Shown: positions 46,468 to 56,231, counted from the stretch's first letter. The stretch is 64,000 nucleotides of DNA from Pseudoalteromonas arabiensis (GCF_001550155.1 NZ_LRUF01000005.1:1-64000); one strand, 5' to 3'. Notes: generated from the letters alone by a model not told the origin. Numbers and translations: made by a program.

Positions 46468-46923
46468 ATGCAAGTTAAAACAATACAACAGGTTTATGAT
46501 TGGACTGTGATGTTTCACACCCAGATGGCGGCGAACTTTCACAGTGTTAAAGATTTATTAGACGAGCATAATCAAATGCTGGTGGATTATTATCTGCAAT
46601 ATGAGAAAAAGCTTGCCGAAGACTTGGTTGGCTTTAAAGCGATTACTGAAATAAACACCCTAGATACGTATTGCTACGAGTATTTTGCTGAAAATCCTGA
46701 ACTTATTACTTTCAAAGATATTAGCACTGATCAGCAAATAGATGAAAAAGCTATTCAAGTCTACTTAACTTCACAACACCAGAAGGTTATTGATCTATAT
46801 GAATATTTAGTATCTCGTGCTGAAACCTCTGAAACGATTGAGAAGCTTGAGCGTTTACTTGAGCTGGAACAGCAAGGTTTAAAACAAATGATGCAAAGTT
46901 CTAACCGTCATATGGATATGTAA
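46468..46923 (+). CDS. helical protein of unknown function
   Basis: I do not recognise this 151-residue protein. It is acidic, predicted helical throughout, and has no signal peptide. Spaced His and Glu residues (MFHTQMAANFHS, LLDEHNQML) suggest a bundle, perhaps with a metal site, but no family motif is clear. I start it at 46468 because AAGGA is six bases upstream. Its last seven codons are part of a 27-base tandem duplication that includes the stop codon; without it the protein would end differently. Confidence 0.65.
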   Translation: MQVKTIQQVYDWTVMFHTQMAANFHSVKDLLDEHNQMLVDYYLQYEKKLAEDLVGFKAITEINTLDTYCYEYFAENPELITFKDISTDQQIDEKAIQVYLTSQHQKVIDLYEYLVSRAETSETIEKLERLLELEQQGLKQMMQSSNRHMDM

Positions 46924-46948
46924 AGTTCTAACCGTCATATGGGTATAT
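46895..46948 (+). repeat. 27-base tandem duplication across a stop codon
   Basis: The same 21 bases, AAAGTTCTAACCGTCATATG and one more G, occur at 46895-46915 and 46922-46942, a period of 27 (nine codons). The first copy codes for SSNRHMDM and the stop. The second, read in frame, gives SSNRHMGIYLMKIE and then a stop at the ppx end. Confidence 0.95.
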
Positions 46949-46950
46949 AT

Positions 46951-48438
46951 TTAATGAAAATCGAGTAAAAAGCCGACCTTTTTAAGGTATTTTTGCTCTT
47001 GTTGTAAGTCAGCCAATAGCAAGGTATGTTCTTTAAGCCAGTTGGTGTGGAACTTTAAGAACATGCTATTTTGCTTGGCTGCTACTTCAAGTTTAAAACC
47101 TTGATCGGTAATGCGCTTTTGATTCAGTAGCACTGCTAAGCGCAAAATCACAATGAGCTGTAATATTTCGTAGTGTTGCATGGTGTGTAGTGTTGGGAAC
47201 TCTTCTAAACGAATTTTTTTACGGTAAAAACGGATCATACAACTTAGTAGAGTTTGCTGCTGCTGCGTAAAGCCCGGCAACTGACTGTTCGCCACGATGT
47301 AGGCACTGTGTTTATGTAGCCCTGATGAATTAACCCCCAAGCCAATTTCATGTAGTTGTGCAGCCCAATCCAGTAAGTTTATATAGTCAAAGTCAGTAAG
47401 TTGCCAAGCTTCTTTGACTTGTTCAAACAGCCATTTTGCGGTTATCGATACGCGATTAGCGTGTTCTTTATCTATGGCATTACGCTCAGATAGGTTCGCT
47501 ATGGTATTCGTGCGAATATCTTTATGGGCGAGCTTTTGCTGCATTTCATGAAGTAAGCCTTCACGAAGAGAAAATTCGCTGTATTGCATTGTGTTTATTT
47601 TAAATAGCCTGAATACCGCGATTAATATTGCTAAACCACCACAAATACTGATTTGTCGCTCAGCTGTGAGACCATCAATTTGCAGCGCTTGAATGTGTTT
47701 TGCAGCAATAAACTGGGTTTTCAATTCGAGTAATCTTCCTAAGGTAATTTGCTGTTGTGCTGCGTCATTAGCATTGATCATAGCAAGGATTGATTTGATT
47801 GTGCCCGATGTGCCAACCACCGATTGCCAGCCAGCCGATAAGTAGTTAGCAAAGATCACTTCAAGTTCTTGTTCGGCACGAACCTCAGCTTTGGCAAAGC
47901 GTTTAGCGGTAATTTGCCCGTCTGAAAAAAACTGCTTAGTGTAGTTAACACAGCCCATGTTGCGGCTAGCAAGTAAAGTGTGTTCGAAGTGTTTACCAAT
48001 GATAAGCTCGGTACTACCGCCGCCTATGTCAATAACTAAGCGGTTTTCATCGTGATGGATGTAATGTGCGACACCTTGATAAATCAAGCGTGCCTCTTCT
48101 TGCCCTGATATTACTTCAATCGGGTAAGGGAACACTTTACTAGCTTGAGTTAAGAACGAATGAATATTTTTAGCGCGGCGTAATGTGTAAGTGGCGGCTA
48201 CTTTGACATTCTCAAGTGGAAAGTCCTGTAAAGTGGCTGCGAATTGTTTCAAAATTGCCAGTGCACGCTCAATAGCTGCTTGGTTTAAATGGTTTTTATC
48301 ATCCAAGCCATCAGCTAAATAAACGCGCTGCTTTTCTTTGTGTAAGACTTGCAAAGAGCCGTCGACCTCTCTTGCCACCACTAAATGAAAGCTGTTTGAG
48401 CCTAAGTCAACGGCAGCAATAGAGGGGTAATCATTCAT
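46951..48438 (-). CDS. ppx: exopolyphosphatase Ppx/GppA
   Basis: The enzyme removes phosphate from the ends of polyphosphate, or hydrolyses pppGpp. The 495 residues have the actin-like fold with AAVDLGSNSFHLVV, the IDIGGGSTELI loop, and a C-terminal HD-like helical part (LHEIGLGVNSSGLHKHSAYI). I start it at 48438 because the protein then begins MNDYPSIAAVDLGSNS. This start overlaps the ppk stop by eight bases (ATGAATGA), the typical ppk-ppx coupling. It should share the Pho-box promoter of ppk. Confidence 0.93.
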   Translation of the reverse strand: MNDYPSIAAVDLGSNSFHLVVAREVDGSLQVLHKEKQRVYLADGLDDKNHLNQAAIERALAILKQFAATLQDFPLENVKVAATYTLRRAKNIHSFLTQASKVFPYPIEVISGQEEARLIYQGVAHYIHHDENRLVIDIGGGSTELIIGKHFEHTLLASRNMGCVNYTKQFFSDGQITAKRFAKAEVRAEQELEVIFANYLSAGWQSVVGTSGTIKSILAMINANDAAQQQITLGRLLELKTQFIAAKHIQALQIDGLTAERQISICGGLAILIAVFRLFKINTMQYSEFSLREGLLHEMQQKLAHKDIRTNTIANLSERNAIDKEHANRVSITAKWLFEQVKEAWQLTDFDYINLLDWAAQLHEIGLGVNSSGLHKHSAYIVANSQLPGFTQQQQTLLSCMIRFYRKKIRLEEFPTLHTMQHYEILQLIVILRLAVLLNQKRITDQGFKLEVAAKQNSMFLKFHTNWLKEHTLLLADLQQEQKYLKKVGFLLDFH

Positions 48439-50518
48439 TATTATAGTTACTTTCCCATTTTTTAAGGTGGTCATAAATAGCTATTTGTGAACGAATTTTC
48501 TTACGATTGCCACGCCGTACATAACTATTTTTTTGCTCGCTATCGATTACGCGCGCTTTAGTTCTATCTTTAAACTGTAGTTCAAGAATATCAATAATGA
48601 GCTGCTTTAATTTTGTATCATAAATAGGTGTGGCGACTTCCACACGGTGGTCGAGGTTACGGGTCATCCAATCGGCTGAGGAAATATAGACTTTCTCCTT
48701 ACCATTATTGTGAAACACCATTACTCGAGGGTGCTCTAAGAAGCGGTCTACAATACTGATAATACGAATATTATCATTGCCGCTAAGTGATGACGGAACT
48801 AAAGAGCACATGCCACGTACAATAATGCGTATCTTTACCCCACGCCTTGCCGCGAAATAAAGATGATCAACGAGCTCTTTATCGACAAGGTTATTTATTT
48901 TTACTGTAATTCGGCCAGTCTTACCCTGCTCAGCATGAGTTATTTCTTTATTGATCAATGAGGTGATTGTTTCTCTGGCATTGACAGGTGAAATCATCAA
49001 GTGATCGAATTGGAATGGTTTGTAACTACTTTCAATAAATCTAAATACGCTGTCAGATTCTTCTGCTATACCTTCATGCTTAGTAAACAAGCTAAAGTCG
49101 GTATAAATCTTTGCGGTTTTTTCATGGAAGTTACCCGTACCAATGTGCGCGTATTTAACGATGCTATGTTTTTCTTTGCGATGAATGACGCACAATTTGC
49201 TGTGTACTTTTAAAGCTGGAATACCGAAGATAACTTTAATACCTGCATTACTGAGGGTTTTCGCCCATTCGATATTATTTTGCTCATCAAAGCGCGCCTT
49301 AAGCTCTACCATTACTGTGACGTGTTTACCGTTTTTTGCTGCATTTATTAGCGTAGAAACAAGGCGTGACTGGCTGGCTACACGATAAATGTTGACCTTA
49401 ATCTGTGTAACATCTGGATCAAAGGCTGCTTGGCGCACAAACTCAAGTAAATGATTAAAGGTGTGATAGGGGTAATACAGTAAAATATCTTGCTCTGAGA
49501 TGGCATCAAACACACTCGAGTGATTATTAAAAGCAGTACTTTGTAATGCGGGTAGGGGCTTGTTTTCTAAATACTGACGGCCAACATTAGGAAAGGCAAT
49601 AAAATCACGGAAGTTACGATATCGACCACCTGGGATCAGCGCATCATGTTGGCTTATGTTAAGGCGCTTTTTCATCACTTTAAGCATTTCATCAGGCATA
49701 CTTTCGTCATAAACAAGGCGCACAGGCTCGGCAGAAATTCGTTGTTTCAGGCCTTTCGACATTTTGTCGAGTAAACCTTCTTCAAGCTCATCATCTAAGT
49801 TGTATTCAGCATCGCGGGTTAGTTTTATGGCGTAGCATTGAATATCATCAAAACTAAAAAAGCTGCTAAACACGTCGCGAATAAAATAAGCGATAATGTC
49901 ATCCAGCATCACAATGGTTTTATGGCGGCGTGTTTTCTCAGGTGGCAAAATAACAAAGCGAGACACACGATCAGTGGGAACTTCTAGCATCGCGTAATGA
50001 CTCTTTTGGTTAGTCATTTCGACAAACAAATAGGTCATGGTGTCGTTGATTTGGTCTGAGTAGTCTTTCTTTTCAGAGAGCAAAATCGGCAATATATGCT
50101 GCAGCACATTGTCGTGGAAAAACTTTTTCAGCCAAGTTACGTGAAATTCAGATAGTGTTTCAGGAAGTTCAACGTGAATATTGTGCTCATTTAAATCATT
50201 TAAAATATCTTTATGAATTTGATTAAACTTTTTGCCAAGCTGTAGCACTTTGCTTTGGATCTGATGAAGTAAAATCTCATCTTCTTCAAAGTTCGCATCA
50301 GGAATTTTATTAAGTAAAATTCGCCGTTTCACATCCGCAACACGTACTCTGAAAAACTCATCCATGTTATTTGAATAAATGCCTAAAAAGCGCATGCGTT
50401 CAATAATTGGGTTGGATTTATCTTTTGCTTCTTGTAGCACACGCTCATTAAAAGATAGCCAGCTCAGTTCTTTGGCGAAATAGCTCATTGCTGGTGATGA
50501 GGAAGGGGTGGCATTCAT
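48431..50518 (-). CDS. ppk: polyphosphate kinase Ppk1
   Basis: Ppk reversibly builds polyphosphate from ATP. The 695 residues contain the N, head and two C-terminal catalytic domains. The start YFAKELSWLSFNERVLQEA, the region around ARFDEQNNIEWAKTL, the autophosphorylated histidine in VHSKLCVIHRKE (HxK) and the second HKD-like segment EHPRVMVFHN are all typical. I place the start at 50518 instead of 50572, because a Pho-box promoter occupies 50550-50583 and the first 18 residues of the longer frame are unlike the family. Confidence 0.94.
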   Translation of the reverse strand: MNATPSSSPAMSYFAKELSWLSFNERVLQEAKDKSNPIIERMRFLGIYSNNMDEFFRVRVADVKRRILLNKIPDANFEEDEILLHQIQSKVLQLGKKFNQIHKDILNDLNEHNIHVELPETLSEFHVTWLKKFFHDNVLQHILPILLSEKKDYSDQINDTMTYLFVEMTNQKSHYAMLEVPTDRVSRFVILPPEKTRRHKTIVMLDDIIAYFIRDVFSSFFSFDDIQCYAIKLTRDAEYNLDDELEEGLLDKMSKGLKQRISAEPVRLVYDESMPDEMLKVMKKRLNISQHDALIPGGRYRNFRDFIAFPNVGRQYLENKPLPALQSTAFNNHSSVFDAISEQDILLYYPYHTFNHLLEFVRQAAFDPDVTQIKVNIYRVASQSRLVSTLINAAKNGKHVTVMVELKARFDEQNNIEWAKTLSNAGIKVIFGIPALKVHSKLCVIHRKEKHSIVKYAHIGTGNFHEKTAKIYTDFSLFTKHEGIAEESDSVFRFIESSYKPFQFDHLMISPVNARETITSLINKEITHAEQGKTGRITVKINNLVDKELVDHLYFAARRGVKIRIIVRGMCSLVPSSLSGNDNIRIISIVDRFLEHPRVMVFHNNGKEKVYISSADWMTRNLDHRVEVATPIYDTKLKQLIIDILELQFKDRTKARVIDSEQKNSYVRRGNRKKIRSQIAIYDHLKKWESNYNNE

Positions 50519-50549
50519 CTGATTTCTCAAACATCTATTATTAAAATAA

Positions 50550-50583
50550 AAGATAGAGGATACAGATGACACAAGTATGACAA
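50550..50583 (-). promoter_or_regulatory. Pho box and -10 of the ppk-ppx operon
   Basis: On the minus strand TTGTCAT-ACTT-GTGTCAT (50583 to 50566) gives two PhoB half-sites, each six of seven to CTGTCAT, with the standard four-base spacer. Ten bases further lies TATCTT (50555-50550), a good -10. In PhoB promoters the box replaces the -35, so this should be switched on by phosphate starvation. The same ten-base geometry occurs before pstC. Confidence 0.7.
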
Positions 50584-50607
50584 GCGTGTCAGTTTTGTGA
50601 CACGCTT
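50582..50607 (-). terminator. hairpin after the GcvR-like gene, touching the Pho box
   Basis: AAGCGTGTCA pairs perfectly with TGACACGCTT over ten bases with a six-base loop. It lies after the GcvR-like stop on the minus strand and shares its last two bases with the ppk Pho box. No strong T run follows, so it may be a weak terminator. Confidence 0.55.
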
Positions 50608-50640
50608 AATCTCACTTAAGTTGTAGAAGTGGTACTTGGT

Positions 50641-51147
50641 TTAAGCATCCTCAATATCAACAATCAAGTCAGTGGTAATTGACTCAAGCGCTGTTATTAC
50701 TTCATCTTTATTCATGCCTACAGGCAATGCTACCGTTGCAACAGCACTAAAAATAGGGACTCCCCAGTTAGGTGCGCTCTGCTGTTTTGAGTTCAGATGT
50801 GTAATATTTGCGCCTTTATGGCGTATTACACTGGCGAGTTCTTGTACGATTCCTGGTCTATCGTTGCCTGTTATTACGAAATTAATTTGCTCCGTTGAGA
50901 CCTCTGGAAGAATATCTGAACCACGCTCTATTCGCACTTCTAAGTGCGGCAAGCCATGCAAAGCATCTTGTAGTTCTTGTAAATGTTCCTCTGGTACAGC
51001 AGCTTCGATAATGCCTGCAAAGTGACCTGCTAAATGACTTAAATTACTCGATAGCCAATTGCCGTGATGGCTTAAAATTGTGGCCGAAATATCTTCAACG
51101 AGCCCCGGTTTATCGGGACCAAGTATGGTGATTACTAACTGCTTCAT
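50641..51147 (-). CDS. GcvR-like ACT-domain protein
   Basis: The 168 residues form two ACT domains: VITILGPDKPGLVEDIS at the N-terminus and FVITGNDRPGIVQELASVIRHKGANI at about 93. This is the layout of the glycine cleavage repressor GcvR, which binds GcvA and senses glycine. No gcv gene is in view, and the family also has members of unknown role, so I keep the name general. It precedes ppk on the same strand, with a hairpin and the ppk promoter between. Confidence 0.82.
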   Translation of the reverse strand: MKQLVITILGPDKPGLVEDISATILSHHGNWLSSNLSHLAGHFAGIIEAAVPEEHLQELQDALHGLPHLEVRIERGSDILPEVSTEQINFVITGNDRPGIVQELASVIRHKGANITHLNSKQQSAPNWGVPIFSAVATVALPVGMNKDEVITALESITTDLIVDIEDA

Positions 51148-51403
51148 GCTTAAATCTCTATAAAATGCCTCTGAAAAAATGAAAAAGGAGGGAGGCTTTG
51201 GTTAAAATGATTCTTATTATTGAAAAATAAGTCATATTGAGTATTGATGCTGTTTGAGTATTTGTCCAATTTTTTTCATATAGTTATAAAAGATTAGTTA
51301 TAACAAAATCTTAGTCAAAGAAGTTGAACTTTCTAACGACACGATTTAAGTCAAACTTTAATAAGATGTTAACTCCCCAAATAAAGTTGTTTATTACACT
51401 CAA

Positions 51404-51446
51404 TTATGACGTTTGTAACAATACTGTCATCTTGGTGAAATATAAT
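51404..51446 (+). promoter_or_regulatory. Pho box and -10 of the pst operon
   Basis: TTGTAAC-AATA-CTGTCAT (51413-51430) is a Pho box with one perfect half-site. TATAAT lies ten bases further (51441-51446), with the pstC ATG 31 bases after. A third, weaker half-site (TTATGAC, 51404-51410) stands in phase upstream. PhoB should activate it when phosphate is low. The rest of the 330-base gap (51148-51477) is AT-rich, and I see no gene in it. Confidence 0.78.
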
Positions 51447-51477
51447 CCGCCCAACGTTAAGATTTAAGGGTGTTTTG

Positions 51478-53712
51478 ATGACTTCCAATCCGAGTAAACC
51501 GACCTTTCATACGGATAGAAGCCGTCTATTTAAAGACAGGTTTGCCAAATGGGGTATTTCCGCAGGCGGTGTAATGGTGCTGATAGCGCTGTTACTTATT
51601 TTCTTTTACCTTCTTTATGTTGTTCAGCCTATTTTTGAGTCAGCAAAAGTGGAAACACGTAATAGTGTGAAGCTAACGAATGCATCTCAAGTTGTAGGGG
51701 TGGGCATGGAGGAGCAAACCGAAGTTGCTTTCTTATTAGGTGAAACAGGTAATGTGGACTTTTATAATATTGAAAAAGACCACTTTGGTAAGAAGATCAC
51801 CACTCTTAATGCAGAATTACCAAGCGATGTGAGCAGTTTTGCAAGTTCAGCGCCGTTTCAAGGTCAATACGCTTACGGTCTTGAAAATGGCTCTGTGGTT
51901 GTTGTTGCGCCAAAGTTTCTAGTCACATTTCCGAATAATCAGCGCCAGTTAACACCGCGTTTAGATTACCCGTTGGGTGATATGGCGCTTGAGGTTGATG
52001 ACCAAGGTGCAGCGATTACTAAATTTGCATTTAGCCATTATGAAGATAAAACCGCAGTTGTTGCTTTAACTGCAGACAAGCGCGTTTTATTTAGCAGCTT
52101 TGTGGGTGAAGAAAATATGTTCACTGGCGAAGTTGAGTGGGTTGTTGAACGCACTGAGCTTGATATTGAAGGACGTGTTGATGAGCTATTAATTTCGCCA
52201 GATACAACGCGTACATTCGTTCGTTCTGCAAATCAAATTTATGTTTACGATACGCGTTATCCTTCAGAGGTTGAGCAAATCCAATTGCTTGCTGCAAACG
52301 AAGAGAACGCAAATCTTGTTTCAACTCAGTTGTTAGCTGGTGCTAACTCGTTAATGCTTGCTAATGATAATGGCGAAGTCTCACAGTGGTTTGAAGTAAA
52401 TACAGAAGATGGCCGTGAATTTAAAAAGATTCGTGCTTTTGAAACCAGTAAACAATCTAAGTTAAATATTTTCACTGAATTTTATCGTCGTACTTTCTTC
52501 ACCGCAGGTGCTAACGGTGAGTTAGGTATTTATTACACCACAAGTGATGCAAAACTGTGGCAAGGTAAAGTCAGTGATGGCCCAATTCAAAACTTTGCAA
52601 TTGCACCACGCTCAAATGCTGCGCTTATTTTAGCGGATGATGCATTAAAAGTTGTCGAAATCCACAATGAACACCCTGAAGTGACTTGGTCTGCACTATG
52701 GCAAGAAGTATGGTACGAAGGCTATCCTGAGCCTGGTTATATTTGGCAGTCGACCTCTGCAAGTGATGACTTTGAGTCTAAGTTCTCATTGGTACCCATT
52801 TCATTTGGTACAATTAAGGCAGCGTTATACGCCATGCTGTTTGCCGTGCCAATTGCGCTTTCTGCGGCAATTTACACAGCCTACTTTATGTCGAGCGAAC
52901 TACGTAAAGTGGTTAAGCCGACGGTTGAAATCATGGAAGCACTACCAACGGTAATTCTTGGTTTCTTAGCCGGTCTTTGGTTGGCACCATTAATTGAAGA
53001 ACACTTACCAGCGATTATCGGTTTATTAATTCTTTTACCATTAGGGATTTTATTAACTGCTTTTGGTTGGAATAAGTTACCGAACTCAATTCGTCATCGC
53101 ATTCCAGAAGGTTCACACTCTATTTTATTGATTCCAGTAGTGTTATTCATTGGTTGGTTATCATTTGCTATGAGCGGCACAATCGAACTTTGGATGTTTG
53201 ATGGTAATGTGCGTCAATTTCTGACTAACGAATTAGGCATGACATTCGACCAACGAAATTCACTTGTTGTGGGGATCGCAATGGGCTTTGCTGTCATTCC
53301 GACTATTTTCTCTATCGCTGAAGATGCCGTATTCAGTGTGCCTAAGCACTTATCAAACGGTTCATTAGCATTAGGTGCAACGCAATGGCAAACCCTTGTT
53401 CGTGTTGTGTTATTAACAGCAAGCCCTGGTATTTTCTCGGCGGTGATGATGGGACTTGGTCGTGCGGTAGGCGAGACCATGATTGTACTGATGGCTACAG
53501 GTAATACACCAATTATGGATTGGAGTATTTTCCAAGGGATGAGAACCCTTGCAGCGAACATAGCGGTTGAAATGCCAGAATCTGAGGTAGGTAGTTCGCA
53601 CTATCGAATCCTATTCTTAGCAGCGTTTGTATTATTCATATTCACATTTATTTTCAACACAGTGGCTGAGTTTGTACGTCAGCAGCTGCGTGATAAATAT
53701 AGTTCAATGTAG
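51478..53712 (+). CDS. pstC: phosphate ABC transporter permease PstC, long form
   Basis: One of two membrane subunits of the high-affinity phosphate importer. The 744 residues are more than twice the E. coli length (319). After a first helix (about 28-52) comes an extra region of about 380 residues (55-435), likely periplasmic and rich in beta strands, with repeated blade-like stretches (FLLGETGNVDFYNIE, YAYGLENGSVVVVA). The permease part (440-744) has the usual helices and the EAA loop near GSLALGATQWQTL. I start it at the ATG at 51478, eight bases after AAGGG. Long PstC forms are known in marine gammaproteobacteria. Confidence 0.92.
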   Translation: MTSNPSKPTFHTDRSRLFKDRFAKWGISAGGVMVLIALLLIFFYLLYVVQPIFESAKVETRNSVKLTNASQVVGVGMEEQTEVAFLLGETGNVDFYNIEKDHFGKKITTLNAELPSDVSSFASSAPFQGQYAYGLENGSVVVVAPKFLVTFPNNQRQLTPRLDYPLGDMALEVDDQGAAITKFAFSHYEDKTAVVALTADKRVLFSSFVGEENMFTGEVEWVVERTELDIEGRVDELLISPDTTRTFVRSANQIYVYDTRYPSEVEQIQLLAANEENANLVSTQLLAGANSLMLANDNGEVSQWFEVNTEDGREFKKIRAFETSKQSKLNIFTEFYRRTFFTAGANGELGIYYTTSDAKLWQGKVSDGPIQNFAIAPRSNAALILADDALKVVEIHNEHPEVTWSALWQEVWYEGYPEPGYIWQSTSASDDFESKFSLVPISFGTIKAALYAMLFAVPIALSAAIYTAYFMSSELRKVVKPTVEIMEALPTVILGFLAGLWLAPLIEEHLPAIIGLLILLPLGILLTAFGWNKLPNSIRHRIPEGSHSILLIPVVLFIGWLSFAMSGTIELWMFDGNVRQFLTNELGMTFDQRNSLVVGIAMGFAVIPTIFSIAEDAVFSVPKHLSNGSLALGATQWQTLVRVVLLTASPGIFSAVMMGLGRAVGETMIVLMATGNTPIMDWSIFQGMRTLAANIAVEMPESEVGSSHYRILFLAAFVLFIFTFIFNTVAEFVRQQLRDKYSSM

Positions 53713-53727
53713 GTGGAGAGACACGAC

Positions 53728-55377
53728 ATGGTAACGCAATGGTTTAAGTCTGGTTCTCCTTGGATTTGGATGACCGGCGGTGCGGTAAGCATCAGTTTAA
53801 TCTCGGTTCTTGGCTTATTAGCCATGATTGCTTGGAAAGGCTTAAGCTTTTTCTGGCCATCAGAAGTTGTGCAGCTTGAGTTACAGGGTTCTGTAGCCAA
53901 GCAAACGGTAATTGGTGAAATTTATGACCGTGAACTTGTTCCAAAATCTCGTATTGAAGCGACGGGCGTTGATTTATCTCATTACGAAAAAGACGAGTTA
54001 GAGCGATTATTAATTAAAACCGGTAACCGTGAGTACGTTGATCTGGATTTCCGTTGGGTATTGGAAACGGATATTCAATCGCGTACTGCACCTGCTGCAT
54101 TAGCGGTATTTGAACGCAGTAAAAATGGTAATTTTTACGGTTATGTAGAGCAGGTTTTTAAAGATGGTGAAGTGATTACTGAAAATAAAGTTGAAGTACT
54201 TTATGAGCTTGTGGAGCGTGCAGTTGAGTTAAATGACCAAGCACTGGATCTACAAAATGGCGACATTGGTCACATTAACTATGAACTTGAGCGTTTACGT
54301 TTAAAAGAAAAAGCATACCAGCTTGATAATGAACTTACCGATGAGCGTGTCGCTGAGCTTGCACAAGCACGTGCTGAACTTCGTGCTGAGTATTCAGAAC
54401 TTGAAAAGCAATTATTTGCACTACGTAAAGAAGCAAAACGTGATCAGGTCACAGTTAAAGACATGCGTGGTGAAGTGGTGACTTTACCTCTTTATCAGGT
54501 GCTTGATGTATGGTTCCCGAATGACATGGGTTTCTTTGCTAAGTTGGGTCATTACTTTGCGCAACTGGGTAAGTTTGTATCGGATGACCCTCGTGAAGCG
54601 AACACGGAAGGGGGTGTATTCCCTGCCATTTTCGGTACTGTTTTTATGGTACTATTAATGGCTGTTATTGTGACGCCATTTGGCGTTGTTGCTGCCATTT
54701 ATTTACACGAATACGCTGCGAAAAATGCAGTAACTAAGATGATCCGTATCGCGGTAATCAACCTTGCGGGTGTACCATCAATTGTTTACGGTGTGTTTGG
54801 TCTAGGCTTCTTCGTATACATGTTAGGTGGCAGTATTGACCAACTATTTTACCCAGAGTCATCGCCAAGCCCTGTATTTGGTACACCGGGTGTAATTTGG
54901 TCTGCATTAACCTTAGCGATTTTAACGTTACCTGTTGTTATTGTTTCAACAGAAGAAGGTTTATCACGTATTCCTAGTACAGTACGACATGGCTCATTGG
55001 CTCTTGGCGCAACTAAAGCAGAGACGCTTTGGCGTATCATCATTCCAATGGCGAGCCCTGCGATTATGACAGGTTTAATCTTAGCGGTTGCACGTGCGGC
55101 CGGCGAAGTAGCACCACTCATGCTGGTAGGTGTTGTGAAGATGGCACCAACATTACCACTTGACGGTAACTTCCCATACGTACATTTAGATAGAAAATTT
55201 ATGCACTTAGGTTTCCACATTTATGATGTTGGTTTCCAAAGCCCTAACGTAGAAGCGGCACGTCCGCTGGTATATGCGACGGCATTCTTACTGGTATCAG
55301 TAATTATCGCCCTGAATATCACTGCGATTGGTATTCGTAACCATTTACGCGAAAAGTTTAGAGCTCTTGAGCATTAA
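53728..55377 (+). CDS. pstA: phosphate ABC transporter permease PstA, long form
   Basis: The second membrane subunit of the phosphate importer. The 549 residues compare with about 296 in E. coli. A first helix (about 13-36) is followed by some 240 extra residues that should face the periplasm and include a charged coiled coil (about 175-240: YELERLRLKEKAYQLDNEL and ELRAEYSELEKQL). The permease part (about 290-545) has GVVAAIYLHEYA, the EAA loop GSLALGATKAETLWR and ARAAGEVAPLML. I prefer the ATG at 53728 over the GTG at 53713, since GTGGAGAG precedes it. Confidence 0.92.
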   Translation: MVTQWFKSGSPWIWMTGGAVSISLISVLGLLAMIAWKGLSFFWPSEVVQLELQGSVAKQTVIGEIYDRELVPKSRIEATGVDLSHYEKDELERLLIKTGNREYVDLDFRWVLETDIQSRTAPAALAVFERSKNGNFYGYVEQVFKDGEVITENKVEVLYELVERAVELNDQALDLQNGDIGHINYELERLRLKEKAYQLDNELTDERVAELAQARAELRAEYSELEKQLFALRKEAKRDQVTVKDMRGEVVTLPLYQVLDVWFPNDMGFFAKLGHYFAQLGKFVSDDPREANTEGGVFPAIFGTVFMVLLMAVIVTPFGVVAAIYLHEYAAKNAVTKMIRIAVINLAGVPSIVYGVFGLGFFVYMLGGSIDQLFYPESSPSPVFGTPGVIWSALTLAILTLPVVIVSTEEGLSRIPSTVRHGSLALGATKAETLWRIIIPMASPAIMTGLILAVARAAGEVAPLMLVGVVKMAPTLPLDGNFPYVHLDRKFMHLGFHIYDVGFQSPNVEAARPLVYATAFLLVSVIIALNITAIGIRNHLREKFRALEH

Positions 55378-55403
55378 TACAGAATTTTTATAGGTAGACA
55401 GAG

Positions 55404-56231
55404 ATGATTACAGTTGCACCACAGGTAAACCAAGCAAAAAGCGCGGCAAAACTAGATTTAGATAATCTAACGGCTGAACAAAAAGCATTAGAGATTAAAA
55501 ACTTAGATCTATACTACGGTGATAAGCAAGCGCTAAGTGGCGTAAATATGAATATTCCGAAAGGTCAGGTAACCGCGTTTATCGGACCATCAGGTTGTGG
55601 TAAATCAACACTTTTACGTTGTATCAACCGAATGAATGATTTGGTTGATAGCTGTCGTATCGAAGGCGAAATTTTGCTTCAAGGCCACAATATCTATGAT
55701 AAAAACGTAGATGTTGCAGCGCTTCGTAGAAATGTCGGAATGGTTTTCCAACGTCCGAATCCATTTCCAAAATCAATCTACGAAAATGTTGTTTATGGCC
55801 TACGCTTACAAGGTATCAAAGAAAAGCGTAAATTGGACGAAGTGGTTGAACAATCTTTGCGCGGCGCAGCGTTGTGGGACGAAGTGAAAGACCGTTTACA
55901 CGATAGTGCATTTGGTTTGTCTGGTGGTCAGCAACAACGTCTAGTTATTGCTCGCTCAATCGCTATTGAACCTGAAGTACTTCTGCTGGACGAGCCAACA
56001 TCGGCACTTGATCCAATTTCGACGTTAGTGATCGAAGAGCTAATTAATGATTTAAAGAGCAAGTTTACCGTTGTTATTGTTACTCATAACATGCAACAAG
56101 CTGCACGTGTATCTGATCAGACAGCGTTTATGTACATGGGTGAGCTGATTGAGTATTCAGATACCAACACGTTATTCACGACGCCAACTAAGAAGAAAAC
56201 TGAAGACTACATCACTGGCCGTTACGGCTAG
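55404..56231 (+). CDS. pstB: phosphate ABC transporter ATPase PstB
   Basis: The ATPase that drives phosphate uptake. The 275 residues show Walker [10 protein letters not shown], the Q loop [13 protein letters not shown], signature LSGGQQQRL, Walker [13 protein letters not shown] and the switch histidine in VTHNM. The N-terminus is about 18 residues longer than in E. coli. It follows pstA by 26 bases in the pstCAB-phoU operon. Confidence 0.97.
   Translation: MITVAPQVNQAKSAAKLDLDNLTAEQKALEIKNLDLYYGDKQALSGVNMNIPKGQVTAFIGPSGCGKSTLLRCINRMNDLVDSCRIEGEILLQGHNIYDKNVDVAALRRNVGMVFQRPNPFPKSIYENVVYGLRLQGIKEKRKLDEVVEQSLRGAALWDEVKDRLHDSAFGLSGGQQQRLVIARSIAIEPEVLLLDEPTSALDPISTLVIEELINDLKSKFTVVIVTHNMQQAARVSDQTAFMYMGELIEYSDTNTLFTTPTKKKTEDYITGRYG

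Noticed and set aside
50641..51147. Calling the ACT-domain protein GcvR and predicting glycine cleavage control here
   Set aside because: The domain layout fits, but no gcv gene or GcvA is in the window, so only a GcvR-like name is supported.
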